DNA of 64,000 bases, taken from positions 496,001-560,000 of the forward strand of contig NZ_FYDD01000003.1 in NCBI RefSeq assembly GCF_900186585.1, in the 5' to 3' direction. The notes under the pieces were generated by a model. It did no database searches and was not told where the DNA came from. It was given only the letters and a program-made list of their open reading frames with translations. This document shows positions 1 through 7,585 of the stretch, piece by piece (position 1 is the stretch's first letter; each line of letters begins with the position of its first letter). Origin of the DNA: Massiliimalia timonensis. GTDB lineage: Bacteria > Bacillota > Clostridia > Oscillospirales > Ruminococcaceae. A program made the position numbers and the translations under genes.

Positions 1-391
<391 letters not shown>

Positions 392-434
392 CTGTATAGC
401 GGCAAAAGCGTCAAATCTGCTTCTTTATGGTCGG

Positions 435-623
435 TCAAATCGCCGTTTTTTGTGTAGCAGCTTCCGCTTCCAGCACTTTCATCATCTTGTCGGCTGCGGT
501 GTCGGTTGCGCCCTGCTTGAAGAAGCCGGAAACGGTAAGGACGGAGTTGCCCATGCGGATTTCCGTCACACAGTCCGGGCGGCGGTCTGTTTTGGTGGTG
601 CTTGTCTGTTTCGTTTCTGTCAT
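435..623 (-). CDS. tnpW: TnpW-like transposon-encoded small protein
   Basis: This 62-residue protein starts MTETKQTSTTKTDRRPDC. It resembles the small TnpW-type proteins found next to the serine recombinase in Tn4451-like and related clostridial elements. Its role is not established. The start at 623 is chosen because it overlaps the stop of the upstream DnaC-like gene in an ATGA, which indicates translational coupling. The longer in-frame reading upstream lies entirely inside the DnaC-like gene. No membrane segment or enzyme motif is visible. Confidence 0.75.
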   Translation of the reverse strand: MTETKQTSTTKTDRRPDCVTEIRMGNSVLTVSGFFKQGATDTAADKMMKVLEAEAATQKTAI

Positions 624-1474
624 AGGCTCTCCTTTCGCTGCTTCATCAGTTGCTTTAAGCGTTCCAGCTTTTCCTGTGCGGTTTCCTTTCGGAAGTTGCT
701 GCCCGTGAAGCGGACGGGGGCGCACATGGAAGTCAGCCTGTCATAGATACGGGCGTGGGGCGTGTCCTGCGGGTGCTGCAATTCCTCCAGCGTGAGGTTG
801 GTCGTGGCGATCAGCGGCTTGCCGCTTCGGTAACGGCTGTCAATCACGCTGTAAACCTGTTCCAGCCCGTATTCTGTTCCTCGCTCCATACCGAAATCAT
901 CAAGTATCAGCAGAGGGTAGCTGCAAAGGCGGGAAATATATTCGTTCCTGCCCTCAAAGCTGGCGGCAAGGTCACCCAGTATCGTTGCAAAGTTTGTCAT
1001 GCAGACGGCAACCTCTTTTTCCATAAGGGCGTTGGCGATACAGGCGGCAAGGTAGCTTTTTCCCGTCCCCACGCCGCCCCAAAACAGGTAGCCGATATTT
1101 TCAGCCTGCATGGTTTCCCAGCTCTCCACATAAAAGCGGGCGGTTTCGGTCTGCGGGTTTCTGCCGTTGTCATGCTCAAATGTCCAGTTCCGCATAGCAG
1201 GGTCGGTAAAGCCCCGGCGTTTCAAGTCCTCCACTTTTTCAAGGTGCTTCTGTCGGCTTTCGGCGGCTTGCTGCTTTTCACGGGCTGCCCGCTGGCAGTC
1301 GCACTCTGCCGGGTGGCGGTCACGCCCGAAACAAGTCTTTCCCTCTGCAAAATAGGCTTCTTTGGGCGTATGGCACTTACCGCAGTATAAAAGCCCGTCC
1401 TCGCCTGTGTAGTCCTCCGCTTCGGCGGTAGTGGCTGTAATGTCCGTAATCATAGCTTCAATTCCGTTTTTCAT
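620..1474 (-). CDS. DnaC-like AAA+ ATPase, putative helicase loader of the element
   Basis: This 284-residue protein has a Walker A motif GGVGTGKS near residues 133-140 and a Walker B LLILDDFG near 190, as in DnaC/IstB-type ATPases. The N-terminal third has a Cys cluster (CGKC near 31-34, further Cys near 48, 58 and 60) that could bind zinc. It sits directly after the replisome organizer gene (ATGA overlap at 1471-1474), so the two probably recruit the host replicative helicase to the element's origin. The start MKNGIEAM at 1474 is supported by that overlap. Confidence 0.88.
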   Translation of the reverse strand: MKNGIEAMITDITATTAEAEDYTGEDGLLYCGKCHTPKEAYFAEGKTCFGRDRHPAECDCQRAAREKQQAAESRQKHLEKVEDLKRRGFTDPAMRNWTFEHDNGRNPQTETARFYVESWETMQAENIGYLFWGGVGTGKSYLAACIANALMEKEVAVCMTNFATILGDLAASFEGRNEYISRLCSYPLLILDDFGMERGTEYGLEQVYSVIDSRYRSGKPLIATTNLTLEELQHPQDTPHARIYDRLTSMCAPVRFTGSNFRKETAQEKLERLKQLMKQRKESL

Positions 1475-2220
1475 AAGCTCTCGCCCTCCTTGCATGAATA
1501 ATCGGGTATGCCCTGTTTCGGGGCAGCCTTGCCTTTGGCAGCGTCCTCCTGCGCCCACTTGTAAATGGTGGCTGCATGGCTGTGGTACTGTTTCCCGGTG
1601 GAAGCGATATGGCAGGAAAGCCGGTCAATATAATACTCCCACTTGTCGGGCAACTCTGTTTTTAGCCCGGAAAGCTCTGTATCGGTCAGTATCACATTGT
1701 TGTATCTGCCATAAGCGGCGGGGGCGGGGTGTCCCGTTTCTCCCTCTCTCTCTTTTTCTATCTCTATCTCTTTCTCTAACTCTATCTCTATCTCTGGTGG
1801 ACGAATGTCGGACAAATGTCCGCCTTTTGTCCGGGGCGGTAAAAGTGCCTTGTTTTCCAGTCTTGCAGCCCGTTTCCGCTCGGCTTCGGTAGAGGACTGT
1901 CCTATCATCAGCTCAATGTCGGTCATATAGAAAGCCCCGCTGTCAAGCTGCTCCACAAGCCCCAACTGCCGGAAAATCTCTAAAGCCCTCTCAACCGTCC
2001 CTATCTGGTGGCGGGTCAGTGTCGCTATCATCTGCGCTGTGTAGGGGATATGCTCGTCAAGCTGCAATTTCCCGCCGTTTTTCAGCGATTTTAAGTACAG
2101 CTTCAAGAGGATATTGGAGTATAAAATCCCGTCTTTCATATCTTCCAGCAGCACAATGGAGTCGCTGTCAAAAAAGTTCTCTTTCAGCTTGAGGTAGTAA
2201 TACTTGCGGTTATCTGCCAT
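1471..2220 (-). CDS. Replisome organizer (phage-type N-terminal domain) of the element
   Basis: This 249-residue protein starts MADNRKYYYLKLKENFF, the typical opening of phage replisome organizer N-terminal domains. It has winged-helix-like character over about the first 130 residues. A charged low-complexity stretch of alternating Glu, Ile and Lys near residues 165-185 links it to a C-terminal helical part, as in primosome-type initiators. The start at 2220 begins 11 bases inside the upstream Cys-rich gene. With the DnaC-like ATPase it probably forms the element's replication module. Confidence 0.85.
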   Translation of the reverse strand: MADNRKYYYLKLKENFFDSDSIVLLEDMKDGILYSNILLKLYLKSLKNGGKLQLDEHIPYTAQMIATLTRHQIGTVERALEIFRQLGLVEQLDSGAFYMTDIELMIGQSSTEAERKRAARLENKALLPPRTKGGHLSDIRPPEIEIELEKEIEIEKEREGETGHPAPAAYGRYNNVILTDTELSGLKTELPDKWEYYIDRLSCHIASTGKQYHSHAATIYKWAQEDAAKGKAAPKQGIPDYSCKEGESL

Positions 2221-2422
2221 TGTCCCTGTCCTCCTTTTTCCGGCGTTTGGAGTAGTAGTGGGGGCAGAGTATGATAACCGCCCGGAAGCTCTGCTTGCAG
2301 CTATGGGTACAGCCCCGGCAGAGGTCATTGTATGTGATACGATCGCAGGTGGAATTCCCGACTTTCACTTGCCGCAGGAAAAAAGACCATTCCAGCCGCC
2401 GTTTCTTGCTCATTCTTGGCAT
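2210..2422 (-). CDS. Small Cys-rich protein of unknown function (mobile element)
   Basis: This 70-residue basic protein has clustered cysteines (CDRITYNDLCRGCTHSCKQ and a later C before PHYY), consistent with a small zinc-binding fold. AAAGGAG lies 7 bases before the ATG at 2422. It lies between the relaxase and the replisome organizer gene and overlaps the latter by 11 bases, so it belongs to the same transcript. I do not recognise a named family. A DNA-binding accessory role in replication or transfer is only a guess. Confidence 0.6.
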   Translation of the reverse strand: MPRMSKKRRLEWSFFLRQVKVGNSTCDRITYNDLCRGCTHSCKQSFRAVIILCPHYYSKRRKKEDRDNGR

Positions 2423-2607
2423 GGGTGCGCTCCTTTCTGCCGTTTCCGCTGGTGTGGCGGTATCGGCGGTAATTCTGTATCATCTCGGTATCATTTTCGG
2501 GTTTTTTCTGCCCTATAAGCCCGTTAAAAAATCCTTTGGTATTTGCGGATAGGGTACGGGGCAGCCCCCTTGTTCTGTATAGGTTCGGGTACATTTTGGG
2601 GCGGTTT

Positions 2608-4230
2608 TTATCGTTCCTGTTCCTGCCTTTTCACAGGCTTGCGCTCCCGGTGTAAAATCTGGTCGATATTGCCCTTGACAGTCTGTAAGCGGCGGTATTC
2701 CTCCCGTTTTGCCCGGTAATCGTTGTAGCCGCTGTTTTTCTCTTGGATAAGGGTTTCAATCTCTGCTTGCAGGGCTTTATAGCTCGGCAGCTTGGAAATG
2801 CCGTTTTCCCTGAAATAGCGGGCGGCTGCGTCTGCTATGATAAAGTCGCTTTCGTACTTCTGACGGTAGGCTGCTTTTGCTTTGGCGTTTTTCTGCTGTT
2901 TCAGCCCGTCCCGGACAGGGCGGGTCTTGGAATAGGCAAGCACCTGCCGTTGCAGCTCCTTTTTCCCGTTCAGCGTCTTTTCCATCTGCTTCAGCTCTGT
3001 AAGGCTTTCCCGCATGGCGGTATAGGCGGCAGAACAGGCTTCGTCCAGTTCCTCCGGGGAAGAAAAGCCGTACTGCTGATAGGCGGTAACGGTAGCTGCC
3101 ATTTGCTTTAGGTTGTGCTTTGCCGCCCAGCGGTCATAGCCCACGCCCTTGCCCTCGGCTCGCTTGGCTTCCCGGTCAACCATGCGCTGCAAGGTGTTGT
3201 CTGCCGGGGTGGTTTTTGTGGTTTTTTCCCCTTGTGACAGCTTTTTAACCGCGGCAGGGTATTCGAGTATGGCTTTGCTCTGTTCGGCGGCTCTGTGGGC
3301 GTTCTGCGTAAGCAGGACAAGGACAGCAGCCTTGTCAAAATCGTCCCCCAGCTTCCGGGCTGTGATAGGCTTTGTCCTGTCCGGCGTGAGGTAGGAAAGC
3401 CGCCCCCGGCTCTCCTTGACGGTCACACCCTCCCGCAGCAAAAGGGAAGAAAATTCGTCAAAGCTGCCAGCTTGGGAAAGTGCCTGCCGTATCGTCCGGC
3501 GCAGCTTCGCCTTGTCCGTTTCAAACTTGGTGGGCTTGGTCGGCTGTCCTGCGGCTTCTCTGACAGCGTTCTCTTTATCAAGGGCAAGCTGTCCTTTCTT
3601 TGCCGCCCAGTATTCCCGTTCGGTTATCCGTTCCTTGCTGCCGCTTAGGAGGTCGATTTGGTAAAGCCCCTCCCGGTGGCACATCTCCATGACTTCACTC
3701 TTGAAATATTCCATAGCGGCGTTGGTGCAGCGGTGCTTGCAGCCCTCCCGTGTGTCGGCTGGTCTGTCCATGTAGGGCAGAAGCGGGACTTCATAAATCC
3801 GCAGGGAGTTGATGACGATATGCACATGGATATTGCCGCTGTGGTTATGCCCGTCCGGGTGGGTGCAGACTAAGGCTTGGTGTCCGGGGAAATGCTCTTT
3901 ACAGAACTGCTCGCCCAGCTCCTGCGCCCGGTCTACGGTCAAGCCGTTGTCTGTCCCGTCCCGTGGGTCAAAGCTGATGATATAGTGGTGGCTTTTCACA
4001 TCTTCCCGTTTTTGGTTTTTCTCATAGCGGAGATTAGCCCGCATACAGGCAACAGCGAAATCCTCGCCCCCACAGTTGAGGGAAGAAATGCGGTAATCCT
4101 CCCTCGGTATCAGCCGCCCGTTTTCATCAAGGGTGGGCTTCATGGTAAACTCGTCATGCTCAAATGTGAGATAGGCTTCCGCTGCGCCATAGTCCGCATT
4201 TTTAGAGCTGATATGTTTGAATGTTGCCAA
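2608..4230 (-). CDS. mobA: Relaxase / mobilization nuclease (MobA-like, MOBP type)
   Basis: This protein nicks one strand at oriT and pilots it during conjugative transfer. The N-terminal relaxase domain shows the histidine triad region HNHSGNIHVHIVINS near residue 130, preceded by HYIISFDPRD. The C-terminal half is helical and lysine-rich. The ORF is open to an ATG at 4260, but homologues I recall begin ATFKHISSKNADYG, which matches a TTG at 4230. Either way it overlaps the end of mobC, so the two are coupled. The element encodes a relaxase but no visible mating pore, so it would depend on a helper system for transfer. Confidence 0.88.
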   Translation of the reverse strand: MATFKHISSKNADYGAAEAYLTFEHDEFTMKPTLDENGRLIPREDYRISSLNCGGEDFAVACMRANLRYEKNQKREDVKSHHYIISFDPRDGTDNGLTVDRAQELGEQFCKEHFPGHQALVCTHPDGHNHSGNIHVHIVINSLRIYEVPLLPYMDRPADTREGCKHRCTNAAMEYFKSEVMEMCHREGLYQIDLLSGSKERITEREYWAAKKGQLALDKENAVREAAGQPTKPTKFETDKAKLRRTIRQALSQAGSFDEFSSLLLREGVTVKESRGRLSYLTPDRTKPITARKLGDDFDKAAVLVLLTQNAHRAAEQSKAILEYPAAVKKLSQGEKTTKTTPADNTLQRMVDREAKRAEGKGVGYDRWAAKHNLKQMAATVTAYQQYGFSSPEELDEACSAAYTAMRESLTELKQMEKTLNGKKELQRQVLAYSKTRPVRDGLKQQKNAKAKAAYRQKYESDFIIADAAARYFRENGISKLPSYKALQAEIETLIQEKNSGYNDYRAKREEYRRLQTVKGNIDQILHRERKPVKRQEQER

Positions 4231-4600
4231 CAGCGTCACCCACTTTCTGCAAGACTTCAAACTTTAGGGCAGCAAGGTCGGAAACCGCCGCCCGTACCTC
4301 CCCGGCAAGCTGCGGGTAGGGGCTGTGCCACTCGTTCAGCGTCCGGGCTATCTGGTTTAAGTTGCCGCCGATCCTGCCGTATTCGGCGGTCAGCTTCCCG
4401 ACAGCGGCAAGCAACTCGTCATTGACGGGGGAAACGGTTATGATGGGGCGTATGGCTGCCCCGGTTATGGCTTGCCGGATAAACTCGGCTTGGCTCATGT
4501 TGTAAGCAGAAAGCCTTTCCGCAAACTCGGCGTATTCTTCCTCGGTCATGCGTGTCTTGACTACCCGGCTGCGGTGCGGCGTGTTATATCGTTTTCGCAT
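4202..4600 (-). CDS. mobC: MobC-like plasmid mobilization accessory protein
   Basis: This 132-residue protein starts MRKRYNTPHRSRVVKTRMTEEEY. It has a ribbon-helix-helix-like N-terminus followed by the MobC signature GRIGGNLNQIARTLNEW. Such proteins bind near oriT and help the relaxase open the nick site. The start at 4600 follows GGAGG. The longer in-frame extension upstream runs through non-coding DNA and is rejected. The 3' end overlaps the relaxase start. Confidence 0.85.
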   Translation of the reverse strand: MRKRYNTPHRSRVVKTRMTEEEYAEFAERLSAYNMSQAEFIRQAITGAAIRPIITVSPVNDELLAAVGKLTAEYGRIGGNLNQIARTLNEWHSPYPQLAGEVRAAVSDLAALKFEVLQKVGDAVGNIQTYQL

Positions 4601-5224
4601 GGTAAAACCTCCTTCGGCTGTGCGTGGTGTCCTCTCACTAATAGGAGAAAAACAGGGTGTAAAGCGGAACTGTTTTTGAAAAATCCGAAAAATTATTTTG
4701 AGGGATTTTCCAGCGGCGTAAGCCGCATAAGCAGGGTTTGGGGAAGGCACTCCCCAACAAGATTCCCGCAGGGGCAAAATGAGCGATAAGCGAATTTTGG
4801 TACTGCGGTAGAATCTTGCTCTGAAAAACTCCGGCGTTCCCCGGCTTCCGTACTTTCCGCTAACAAGACGTTTCAAAAGGGCTTTGCTACCCGCTATTCC
4901 GGCATATCTTGAAAATTTTCCTTTCACTACCTACAACACCACGCAAAGCAAAATGGACGGAGATTTTTAGAATTTCCCCTTATTCCCTACAACACCACGC
5001 AAGCCGAAAAAGGCGGACAATGGCAGTATTTTTTTCTTTGATACCCTCCACGGATAAGTAAGGGATTTTGCCAACTGCGGCGGCAATTTTCCCTTTTGTT
5101 TTTTCATACTGGGGATTTTCAAAAATGCCAAACAGGAACGAAAAAAAGCAGCAAATCTGTTGAATAGATTTACTGCTTTCTGGTTGCCGGCGAAGCGGCG
5201 GTTATTCAGTTGTAGGCGGTAGGG
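4601..5224. other. Long non-coding stretch, candidate oriT region
   Basis: About 620 bases with no credible gene lie just upstream of mobC and the relaxase, where the origin of transfer usually lies. A direct repeat CTACAACACCACGCAA occurs at 4931-4946 and again at 4987-5002, 56 bases apart. It could be binding sites for MobC or the relaxase. The nick site itself cannot be assigned. Confidence 0.45.
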
Positions 5225-5428
5225 CTATCTCCCAAAGCGGAACTTGAAAATAGCTGTGAGAAGCGTCTGGGTGATGTAGTCCTCTGTATCTTGGTCTACC
5301 CGTCCATTCACACGGGCGGCACATTGTATGCGGCGGCGGTAATACTGCAATACAGTTCCCACCGCTTCCGGCTCCCCGCTGGCGGCTTGGACGATTGTTT
5401 CATAGGGGAGAAGCCTATTATTTCTCAT
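5225..5428 (-). CDS. Helix-turn-helix conjugative-transposon-like protein
   Basis: This 67-residue protein (MRNNRLLPYETIVQAASGEP) fits the small HTH family encoded next to sigma-like genes in Tn916-type and related elements. The pattern LLPYETIVQAASGEPEAV resembles the conserved core of that family. It overlaps the sigma-like gene by 11 bases, so the two are coupled. A role in regulating transfer or cargo genes is likely by context. Confidence 0.75.
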   Translation of the reverse strand: MRNNRLLPYETIVQAASGEPEAVGTVLQYYRRRIQCAARVNGRVDQDTEDYITQTLLTAIFKFRFGR

Positions 5429-5864
5429 ATGCCATTCCCTCCATTTCCGCTTGGAGCTGCCGTAGGGCTTTTCGGATATGGTAGCCCGCTGTGCTGCGGC
5501 TGCGCCCGTACTGTCTGCCAATTTCGTGCTGTGGAATACGCTTGAAAAAGGACAGGTAAATCATTTCCCGCTCCCGTTCGTCCAGCCGTGACAGGGCTTC
5601 CGCAAGTAAACCGCTGCTGAAAATGACCGTATCGCCGCAAAGGGTAAGTATGTATTCCTCGTCCGGCTCCGGGGCTTGGAAATATTCATCTGTCGTGCCT
5701 AAAGGGTAGTGCTTTTCGTCTGTGAGGTATTCAAGGGATATTTCTCTTTTGTGCTTCCTGCTCCGTGTCCTCGCTGCGTTGATCGTTGCATTTCGGATAA
5801 CGACTTTGCAAAAGGCATGGAAAGTGTACTCGATATGTTCCCGATATTCTTCTGTACAGGTCAT
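5418..5864 (-). CDS. Sigma-70-like factor of the mobile element
   Basis: This 148-residue protein has a region-4-like C-terminus: ALSRLDEREREMIYLSFFKRIPQHEIGRQ followed by RSRSTAGYHIRKAL, a helix-turn-helix. The N-terminal half (RNATINAARTRSRKHKREISLEYLTDEK) is basic and typical of Orf7-like regulators in Tn916-family elements. It probably activates element promoters. A decayed second copy of its middle part lies at 6925-6985, upstream of the methyltransferase gene. Confidence 0.8.
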   Translation of the reverse strand: MTCTEEYREHIEYTFHAFCKVVIRNATINAARTRSRKHKREISLEYLTDEKHYPLGTTDEYFQAPEPDEEYILTLCGDTVIFSSGLLAEALSRLDEREREMIYLSFFKRIPQHEIGRQYGRSRSTAGYHIRKALRQLQAEMEGMAYEK

Positions 5865-5974
5865 GGAAAATCCCCCTTTCCTCCCAAAAGGGCTGTGGCT
5901 GGTTAGTAGTTGCTTTTTATGATAGTAAGGGGCGGCAGCACTTTAGGCTGTCGCTCCTTGACTGCCTAACTGCA

Positions 5975-6044
5975 AAACCGGGCGGGGCTGTCAACGGCGG
6001 GCGAAGCCCGTTCATCTTGACCGTTGACTGGCTCGGCCGGGTTT
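5975..6044. repeat. Large nested hairpin between the sigma-like and methyltransferase genes
   Basis: The outer arms (5975-5997 and 6021-6044) are nearly complementary over about 23 bases, from AAACCGGGC inward to CAACGG. They enclose a perfect inner hairpin CGGGCGAAGCCCG (5998-6010). The run after the arms has few T residues, so this is not a simple terminator. It marks the junction between conserved element backbone and the cargo genes. Confidence 0.55.
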
Positions 6045-6068
6045 GCTATTTATCCGGCAAACTTGAAT

Positions 6069-6836
6069 TTATTTTAAGCTATCACGTTTTACCTTTTTAA
6101 GCCTTACTATCATTACCATAGGAATTTCTTTATTGTTTTTGAAACATTCTTCATAAAATCCATCAATGACAAATCCAGCTCTGAAACAAAGGTTAAAAAT
6201 ATCTTGTATGGAACGATGATAATAAATCTGCTCCTCCGGCTGCCCTTCGATCGCTATATCATAGTAACTGTGCGGTGTCATATATTTTTCAGTCAATGTG
6301 ATAAAACAAGGGTGCTGCGTTGCAAAGACAAAAATCCCGTTTTCCTCCAATAGTTCATAAACAGCCATAAAAAGCGGTTCAATATCCGTAATATCCATAA
6401 TTGCCATATTAGAAACTGCTTTCGTAAAGGCTCGATTTCTTTTTAATCCTAATAAGCTTTCTCTATTGGTCGCATCCGCTACGCAAAACTCAATTTGTTT
6501 TGCATATTGTGATCGCCGTCTTTTAGCCAATTCTATCATTTTTTTGCTGTAATCAAAAGCGACGACCGAAGCGCCTCTCTGTGCAAGATACGAAGAATAA
6601 TTTCCATTGCCGCACGCAATATCCAAAATGTAATCCGAAGGATCAGGAGAGAGAAGTTCCGTTACTTTGGGACGTACTACCTCTCTGTGAAATTCATTGG
6701 ATTCGTCACCCATTGCATCATCCCAAAATTGTGCGTTTTTCTCCCAGATCTTTTTGCTTTCCTCTGTTCCCATGTTCTCTCCCACTCCCAAAATTTGCCT
6801 TTTTGCTTCCATTAAATCTTCCTTACTATATTCCAT
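6069..6836 (-). CDS. Class I SAM-dependent methyltransferase (cargo)
   Basis: This 255-residue protein shows motif I LDIACGNGNYSSYLA near residues 70-84, an acidic motif II (VVAFDYS), and later Rossmann-like strands including NGIFVFATQHP. The substrate is unknown. GGAGGG lies 6 bases before the ATG at 6836. The first 15 residues (MEYSKEDLMEAKRQI) match, from memory, the opening of an unrelated small clostridial protein. A natural start may be MGTEESKKIWEKN, at about residue 22. The gene lies between the element backbone and the tet gene. Confidence 0.8.
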   Translation of the reverse strand: MEYSKEDLMEAKRQILGVGENMGTEESKKIWEKNAQFWDDAMGDESNEFHREVVRPKVTELLSPDPSDYILDIACGNGNYSSYLAQRGASVVAFDYSKKMIELAKRRRSQYAKQIEFCVADATNRESLLGLKRNRAFTKAVSNMAIMDITDIEPLFMAVYELLEENGIFVFATQHPCFITLTEKYMTPHSYYDIAIEGQPEEQIYYHRSIQDIFNLCFRAGFVIDGFYEECFKNNKEIPMVMIVRLKKVKRDSLK

Positions 6837-6924
6837 TGTTACCCTCCATAACTTCTGATTGTTGCCGTCTTGACTATTATGTATCTTTTCTTTCCAAAAT
6901 GGTATAGGCTTTTATTTTTATAAT

Positions 6925-6985
6925 GCTGCAAAACTTTTCTTCTGTAAGGTATTCAAAGGATATTTCCCTTTGCCGCCGCTATTGG
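6925..6985 (-). pseudogene. Remnant of a second sigma-like gene
   Basis: On the minus strand one frame reads RQREISFEYLTEEKF. This matches REISLEYLTDEK in the intact sigma-like factor at 5418-5864, but no complete ORF surrounds it. It is a short fossil of a second copy, probably left when the methyltransferase and tet cargo were added by recombination. Confidence 0.6.
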
Positions 6986-7049
6986 AAAGCCAAAAGCAGC
7001 GGCTTTTTTACGCGATATGACCGAAAAGACTAGAAAGCAGGATATGTCA

Positions 7050-7232
7050 TCATTTGTCATTTCTTCTCAATGTAATAACTGCATGGCATATCAAGCCAAA
7101 TACAAGAGAAAAACAGCCACCGCCAAATAGTGATGCTCCCCACCCTGCACCCGACATTGTCATAAAACCGCCAACAAAGAAAATACCAATGCCAAGAAAT
7201 ATCCCGACACCATAAAAAAGTCCAATTGCCAT
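7050..7232 (-). pseudogene. C-terminal membrane part of a frameshifted XRE regulator
   Basis: This 60-residue ORF encodes two hydrophobic segments (LFYGVGIFLGIGIFFVGGF and a second ending GLICHAVI) and a basic tail. Upstream in the same frame it reads KKEKRQFNKYD back to the poly-A run at 7260-7266. One extra A there would join it to the XRE gene ending at 7160. It therefore looks like the detached C-terminus of that regulator and not an independent gene. Confidence 0.6.
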
Positions 7233-7504
7233 ATCATACTTATTAAATTGTCGTTTCTCTTTTTTTCACATGTTTCCATTTTTGTTATTACCTCCTTCGC
7301 AAAATCGTCCATGTGGACTCCAAAAAGAAAACAAATTTTTTTCAACGTATTTAAATCGGGTTCATTAACATCTCTCTCCCAATTCGATAGCGCCTGCCGG
7401 GTAACATTCAATTTCCCAGCCAGTTCTTCCTGTGTCATTCCCGATTGTGTTCGCAGATGACGTATTTGCTTTCCTGTTGTAATATCCGTCTGTTTCTGGT
7501 TCAA
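7160..7504 (-). CDS. XRE-family transcriptional regulator, C-terminus frameshifted
   Basis: The protein as read is 114 residues. Residues 10-65 form a clear helix-turn-helix (IRHLRTQSGMTQEELAGKLNVTRQALSNWE) of the Cro/CI type. After METCEKK the frame leaves the expected path at a run of seven A on the coding strand. The intended membrane-anchored C-terminus continues in the other frame (7050-7232). It lies downstream of tet and may regulate cargo genes. The frameshift may be real, phase-variable or a sequencing error. Confidence 0.75.
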   Translation of the reverse strand: MNQKQTDITTGKQIRHLRTQSGMTQEELAGKLNVTRQALSNWERDVNEPDLNTLKKICFLFGVHMDDFAKEVITKMETCEKKRNDNLISMIWQLDFFMVSGYFLALVFSLLAVL

Positions 7505-7585
7505 AATGGTTCCTCCTCTCTGATGCTGATTTTATCAATGATATTTCGCAATAGCCAGCAATGAACGTTTGCATTGCGCAAGATG

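Noticed and set aside
2325-2594. Minus-strand ORF of 89 codons between the Cys-rich gene and the relaxase gene
   Set aside because: It overlaps the better supported Cys-rich gene in another frame and lacks a clear RBS or family features.
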